Source of the DNA: SFEB01 sp964612455
GTDB lineage: Bacteria > Bacillota > Clostridia > Christensenellales > CAG-314
Direction: 5' to 3'
Length of the DNA: 16,216 nt
Assembly: GCA_964612455.1 (NCBI GenBank)
Contig: CAZTCB010000030.1
Coordinates: 1-16,216 of the forward strand
Both the position numbers and the translations under genes were made by a program. The notes under the pieces were generated by a model, which searched no databases, was not told the origin of the DNA, and was given only the letters and a program-made list of their open reading frames with translations. Of the stretch, positions 13,364 to 16,216 are shown piece by piece; position 1 is the first letter of the stretch; every line of letters begins with the position of its first letter.

Positions 13364-14047
13364 ATGAGTAATATACGAGATTCAATAGAAAAGATTAAAG
13401 GAGATATCGAAGAGAACAAAACATGCCATGACGTTGTGTTGGTCGGAGCGACAAAAACACGAGATATAACGACAATAGAGCAGGCAGTGATTGACGGGTT
13501 GCGCGTCGCCGGTGAAAACAGAGTGCAGGAGTTGCTTGAAAAGTATAAACCGATAGATGGTTTGAGTTGGCATTTTATCGGTGCTTTACAGACCAACAAG
13601 GTCAAATATATAGTCGATAAGGTTGATTTGATTCACTCCGTGGATAGGTTAGAACTCGCTCGCGAGATTGATCGAAGGTGTGCAAAAATAAATAAGGTTA
13701 TGCCCGTACTCATAGAGGTAAATATCGGCGGAGAGGAATCAAAAAGCGGCGTTGCTCCGAGCGATTTATTTGAACTGCTTGAAAAAGTGATTTTATTGCC
13801 AAATATAAAAGTTTGCGGACTTATGACGGTGATGCCTAAAAACGCGGGGGAAGAGCTATACGTCAAGGCGCATGAACTGTTTGTTTTAATGAAAGAGCGA
13901 TATATGGATTTACCTATACAATGGTTAAGCATGGGCATGAGTGGCGATTATTTAACGGCGTTGCGTAATGGCTCAAATATGATAAGGCTCGGTACGGCAC
14001 TTTTTGGTGAGCGCGTATATCCGACTGTGAATAAAAATGAAACTTAA
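13364..14047 (+). CDS. yggS: PLP homeostasis protein (YggS/YlmE/PROSC family)
   Basis: This 227-residue soluble protein binds pyridoxal 5-phosphate and buffers its free level without known catalysis. The family landmarks are in order: Lys31 (GATKTR) for the Schiff base, GENRVQE (50-56), WHFIGALQTNK (69-79), SMGMSGDY (199-206) and GSNMIRLGTALFG (213-225). Its YlmE orthologue often lies in the ylm cluster near division genes in Bacillota; here it is coupled to lspA. I chose ATG 13364, preceded by GAGAGG, over an in-frame TTG at 13349, which would sit at the predicted transcription start with no ribosome binding site. The 3' end overlaps lspA by 11 bases. Confidence 0.92.
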   Translation: MSNIRDSIEKIKGDIEENKTCHDVVLVGATKTRDITTIEQAVIDGLRVAGENRVQELLEKYKPIDGLSWHFIGALQTNKVKYIVDKVDLIHSVDRLELAREIDRRCAKINKVMPVLIEVNIGGEESKSGVAPSDLFELLEKVILLPNIKVCGLMTVMPKNAGEELYVKAHELFVLMKERYMDLPIQWLSMGMSGDYLTALRNGSNMIRLGTALFGERVYPTVNKNET

Positions 14048-14687
14048 TTTAGATAAAAAAGCAAAAATAAATCTTCTCATATGCATTCTCATCATCATAC
14101 TCGGCATCGTTGCGGATCAGATAACGAAAGCGATATTTGTCAAGCTTGATGAAAAAGGGGTTATACCTATTGATATATTGCCCGGAGTTGCTGCGTTTGT
14201 CATGGCGTACAATGACGGCGCGGCATGGGGGAGTTTCGGCGGAAGCAGCGTGATGTTTTTTGTTTTGACTTTTATTGCCGTGCCGGCTTTTATTGTTGTA
14301 ATGATATATCGATTAAAACATGGCAAACTTAGTGCGTTCGGATTTGCTTTCGTTGTTTCTGGAGCTTTGGGCAATGCCGTCGACCGAATGTTTTTAGGAG
14401 ATGGTTTTTACAATGGGGAAGTGCGAGATTTTTTGCAAACGGAGTTTTTGGGACGATTGAATTTTATTTGCAATCTTGCCGATATTTTGCTCGGGTTTGG
14501 CGTCGTATTGCTAATGGTAGGTATGTTTTTTGTTGATGATGATGCTATATTTAAAAAGATCGATAAACAAGATGATGAAGAAAACGTGCCTATTGTTTTT
14601 GATAGTCAATCTGACTCAGATACTGTTTCTGACATAGTAAATGCGGGTTGTGCAGATACTGATTGTAAAGGGATGAAAGATGAGTAA
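14037..14687 (+). CDS. lspA: Lipoprotein signal peptidase II with acidic C-terminal extension
   Basis: This 216-residue aspartyl membrane protease removes signal peptides from lipidated prolipoproteins. Four membrane helices are visible. Motifs are ADQITK (26-31), YNDGAAWG (58-65), GNAVDR with catalytic Asp116, and NLADI with catalytic Asp149. The usual family length is about 150-170 residues. Here about 50 strongly acidic, probably cytoplasmic residues follow the last helix (from about 166). A client in the same window is the M28 lipoprotein at 8736. The start lies within the yggS 3' end and has no clear ribosome binding site, so coupled translation is likely. The 3' end overlaps the next gene by 8 bases. 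Confidence 0.93.
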   Translation: MKLNLDKKAKINLLICILIIILGIVADQITKAIFVKLDEKGVIPIDILPGVAAFVMAYNDGAAWGSFGGSSVMFFVLTFIAVPAFIVVMIYRLKHGKLSAFGFAFVVSGALGNAVDRMFLGDGFYNGEVRDFLQTEFLGRLNFICNLADILLGFGVVLLMVGMFFVDDDAIFKKIDKQDDEENVPIVFDSQSDSDTVSDIVNAGCADTDCKGMKDE

Positions 14688-15618
14688 AATCGAGCCGGTT
14701 GATACCGAAAGGCAATTTTCGACGTTTATAGTCAGAGAAGAAAATTTTGGCGACAGGCTCGACGTCTTTGTCGGTGAGGCAATTCAAGGTAGCCGCAGTA
14801 ACGCGCAAAAAAAAATAAAAAACGGTTTGGTTTTATTAAACGGCATGACGGAAGATAAGACCTCAAAAACACTAAAAATCGGCGATAGAGTTGACGTGGC
14901 TATCGTGTCGCCGCAATCAACTGAGCTCATTCCTCAGGATATCCCGATAGATATAGTTTATCAGGATGAGTATCTTGCCGTTATCAATAAACAACAGGGA
15001 CTGACCGTGCATCCCGCCGGCGGAAGTTATCGAGATACGCTTGTCAATGCATTGTTGTATCATGTAAAAGATTTAAGCGGCATTAACGGCGATATACGTC
15101 CCGGTATCGTGCATAGACTTGATAAGGATACGAGCGGGCTTATGGTTGTTGCAAAAAACGATTTTGCTCATGTGGAGTTGTCGCGTCAGATATCGACAAA
15201 AGAGTGCAGGCGAATTTACTATGCGCTAACGGAAGGTGTGTTTAAAGAAGACAGCGGCGTTATCGATGCGCCGTTGTTTAGAAGTAAAACCGATAGAAAA
15301 AAGATTGCCGTTGATCCAAACGGAAGAAAAGCCTTGACGTTGTTTGACGTTGTGGAACGCTTTCAAAACAATACGCTGGTGAGATTTGAATTAAAAACGG
15401 GAAGAACACATCAAATAAGGGTTCATTCGACGTTTATCGGTCATCCTATTGTCGGAGATAAGACGTATGGATTTAAAAAGCAAAAGTTTGAACTCGATGG
15501 TCAGTTGCTGCATAGTAAAGAAATAGTTTTCACTCATCCGAAAACAAAAGAAACGATGCATTTTGACAGTGAGCTACCGGATTATTTTAAACGAATATTG
15601 CAGATATTAAAAAAATAA
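14680..15618 (+). CDS. rluD: Pseudouridine synthase, RluA family (RluD-like)
   Basis: This 312-residue cytoplasmic enzyme converts uridines to pseudouridine, most likely in 23S rRNA. It has an N-terminal S4 RNA-binding domain (about 14-75) and a catalytic domain with HRLDKDTSGL (145-154), where Asp148 is catalytic. RTHQIRVH (232-239) and the following PIVGD and YG are also typical. The length fits RluD or the Bacillota YlyB-type protein, and in Bacillota this gene commonly follows lspA. The exact rRNA target cannot be read from sequence. AAAGGGA lies upstream within the lspA 3' end. No terminator hairpin is visible after the stop. Confidence 0.92.
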   Translation: MSKIEPVDTERQFSTFIVREENFGDRLDVFVGEAIQGSRSNAQKKIKNGLVLLNGMTEDKTSKTLKIGDRVDVAIVSPQSTELIPQDIPIDIVYQDEYLAVINKQQGLTVHPAGGSYRDTLVNALLYHVKDLSGINGDIRPGIVHRLDKDTSGLMVVAKNDFAHVELSRQISTKECRRIYYALTEGVFKEDSGVIDAPLFRSKTDRKKIAVDPNGRKALTLFDVVERFQNNTLVRFELKTGRTHQIRVHSTFIGHPIVGDKTYGFKKQKFELDGQLLHSKEIVFTHPKTKETMHFDSELPDYFKRILQILKK

Positions 15619-15638
15619 TTTTATTTTGCTTTATTTTG

Positions 15639-15667
15639 TTTACTTTTTTTTGTTATTAAGTTAAAAT
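15639..15667 (+). promoter_or_regulatory. Promoter of the small membrane protein gene
   Basis: TTTACT (15639-15644), a 17-base spacer and TAAAAT (15662-15667). This would give a leader of about 80 bases before the ATG at 15753, with AAAAAGGGG as the ribosome binding site. Confidence 0.55.
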
Positions 15668-15752
15668 GAAAGGGCATGGTTATTGTTTGTAAGAGATTTA
15701 AACTAACCGTTGCTATCATCTAAAGATTATTACTACTAAAAAGGGGTAAAAA

Positions 15753-16043
15753 ATGAGAAGAACTATTGAAAACATTGTTATCGGTATCCTTATAGTCTCG
15801 TTACTGCTTGCTGTGCTTGGTGTCATTTTGACCAACGAGACTTTGACAAAGGCTGCATTTGTCGTGTTGATGATCGTGGCACTTGTTTATACGGTGTTGC
15901 AAGTGCTTGATTATTTTGATGCGCTCAAGACGCAAGACGATAAACTGAAAAAACAAACTTTTTGGTTTATGGTGGTGACGGCGGTGGTCGCGCTTGCTAT
16001 CGTGTGCATCGGTATATTTGCTTTGTGCGGCAAGTTGTTTTAA
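15753..16043 (+). CDS. Small three-helix membrane protein, unknown function
   Basis: This 96-residue protein has three hydrophobic helices (about 7-26, 32-52 and 70-92). A charged loop (DALKTQDDKLKKQT) separates helices two and three. It has no extracytoplasmic domain of note and I recognise no family. It has its own promoter, a good ribosome binding site and a terminator 12 bases after the stop, so it is a monocistronic gene and probably real. Confidence 0.75.
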   Translation: MRRTIENIVIGILIVSLLLAVLGVILTNETLTKAAFVVLMIVALVYTVLQVLDYFDALKTQDDKLKKQTFWFMVVTAVVALAIVCIGIFALCGKLF

Positions 16044-16055
16044 GATACTTAAGAG

Positions 16056-16086
16056 ACGATCGGATTTTTAATTCGGTCGTTTTTTT
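16056..16086 (+). terminator. Terminator after the small membrane protein gene
   Basis: ACGATCGGAT (16056-16065) and ATTCGGTCGT (16071-16080) form a 10-bp stem with two G-U pairs around TTTTA, followed by a T run to 16086. Confidence 0.8.
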
Positions 16087-16110
16087 ATGACGAAAAACGT
16101 TTTTTGCCCG

Positions 16111-16129
16111 AAAAAAAACCGCTCGGTTT
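16111..16129 (-). terminator. Possible terminator for leftward transcripts
   Basis: On the minus strand, AAACC-GAGC-GGTTT is followed by more T residues. The stem is only 5 bp, so it is weak. It abuts the right copy of the 64-base repeat and could end a transcript made from that repeat. Confidence 0.35.
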
Positions 16130-16190
16130 GAGAATTTTTAAATATGTAGTCTTAGTGAAAGGGAAAACGGGAAAATTCTCGTTTTTGGGC
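16127..16190. repeat. 64-base structured interspersed repeat, right copy
   Basis: This is identical to 73-136 except for two bases. One change (A to G at 16171) turns an A-T pair of the 10-bp stem into a G-T wobble, so the RNA fold is kept. The other change lies in the loop. The orientation is the same as the left copy. Confidence 0.85.
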
Positions 16191-16216
16191 GGGATGCCGG
16201 TAAACAAAAATTTAAT

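Noticed and set aside
1..16216. CRISPR array, rRNA genes, prophage or defence cluster
   Set aside because: No spaced repeat arrays, rRNA sequences, phage structural genes or recognisable defence genes were seen on either strand.

Overview
The window is AT-rich chromosomal DNA. It carries strong GGAGG-type ribosome binding sites, many sigma-A-type promoters with 16-17 base spacers, and two gene orders common in Bacillota: comEA-comEC-holA, and lspA next to an RluA-family pseudouridine synthase. I infer an uncultured, low-GC, Clostridia-like member of the Bacillota, possibly gut-associated. The genus cannot be told from the sequence.

Layout. Bases 1-50 look like the promoter-proximal end of an IS3-type element whose transposase leaves the window on the left. 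Bases 73-136 hold a 64-base repeat that recurs at 16127-16190, so two copies bracket almost the whole window. Bases 234-514 hold a nearly perfect 33-base inverted repeat pair. Between the arms lie a terminator hairpin and a near-consensus promoter that reads rightward into 646-2064, a large pseudopilin-like surface protein with a beta-helix-like body. This is the arrangement of an invertible (phase-variable) promoter and is the most interesting part of the window. A strong terminator (2105-2136) and a decayed IS200/IS605 TnpA remnant (2270-2506) follow. mgtE is on the opposite strand (2559-3929), with its own promoter and a leader of about 125 bases.

From 4200 rightward, a promoter drives a structured RNA of about 230 nucleotides, possibly 6S RNA. 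It ends in a U tract only 7 bases before the comE locus: comEA, comEC and holA (DNA uptake and the DNA polymerase III delta subunit), then a hypothetical membrane protein and an M28 peptidase lipoprotein with a C-terminal membrane anchor. These five genes are tightly packed and probably form one operon. tRNA-Pro(GGG) follows with its own promoter and terminator, then a Na/Pi-cotransporter-like protein.

A DUF3810 membrane metallopeptidase-like gene comes next; its promoter predicts a leaderless mRNA. A second promoter starts the overlapping group yggS-lspA-rluD (PLP homeostasis, lipoprotein signal peptidase, rRNA pseudouridylation). The window ends with a small three-helix membrane protein with its own promoter and terminator, and then the second copy of the 64-base repeat. 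Most of the window is housekeeping. The accessory character is concentrated in bases 1-2550.
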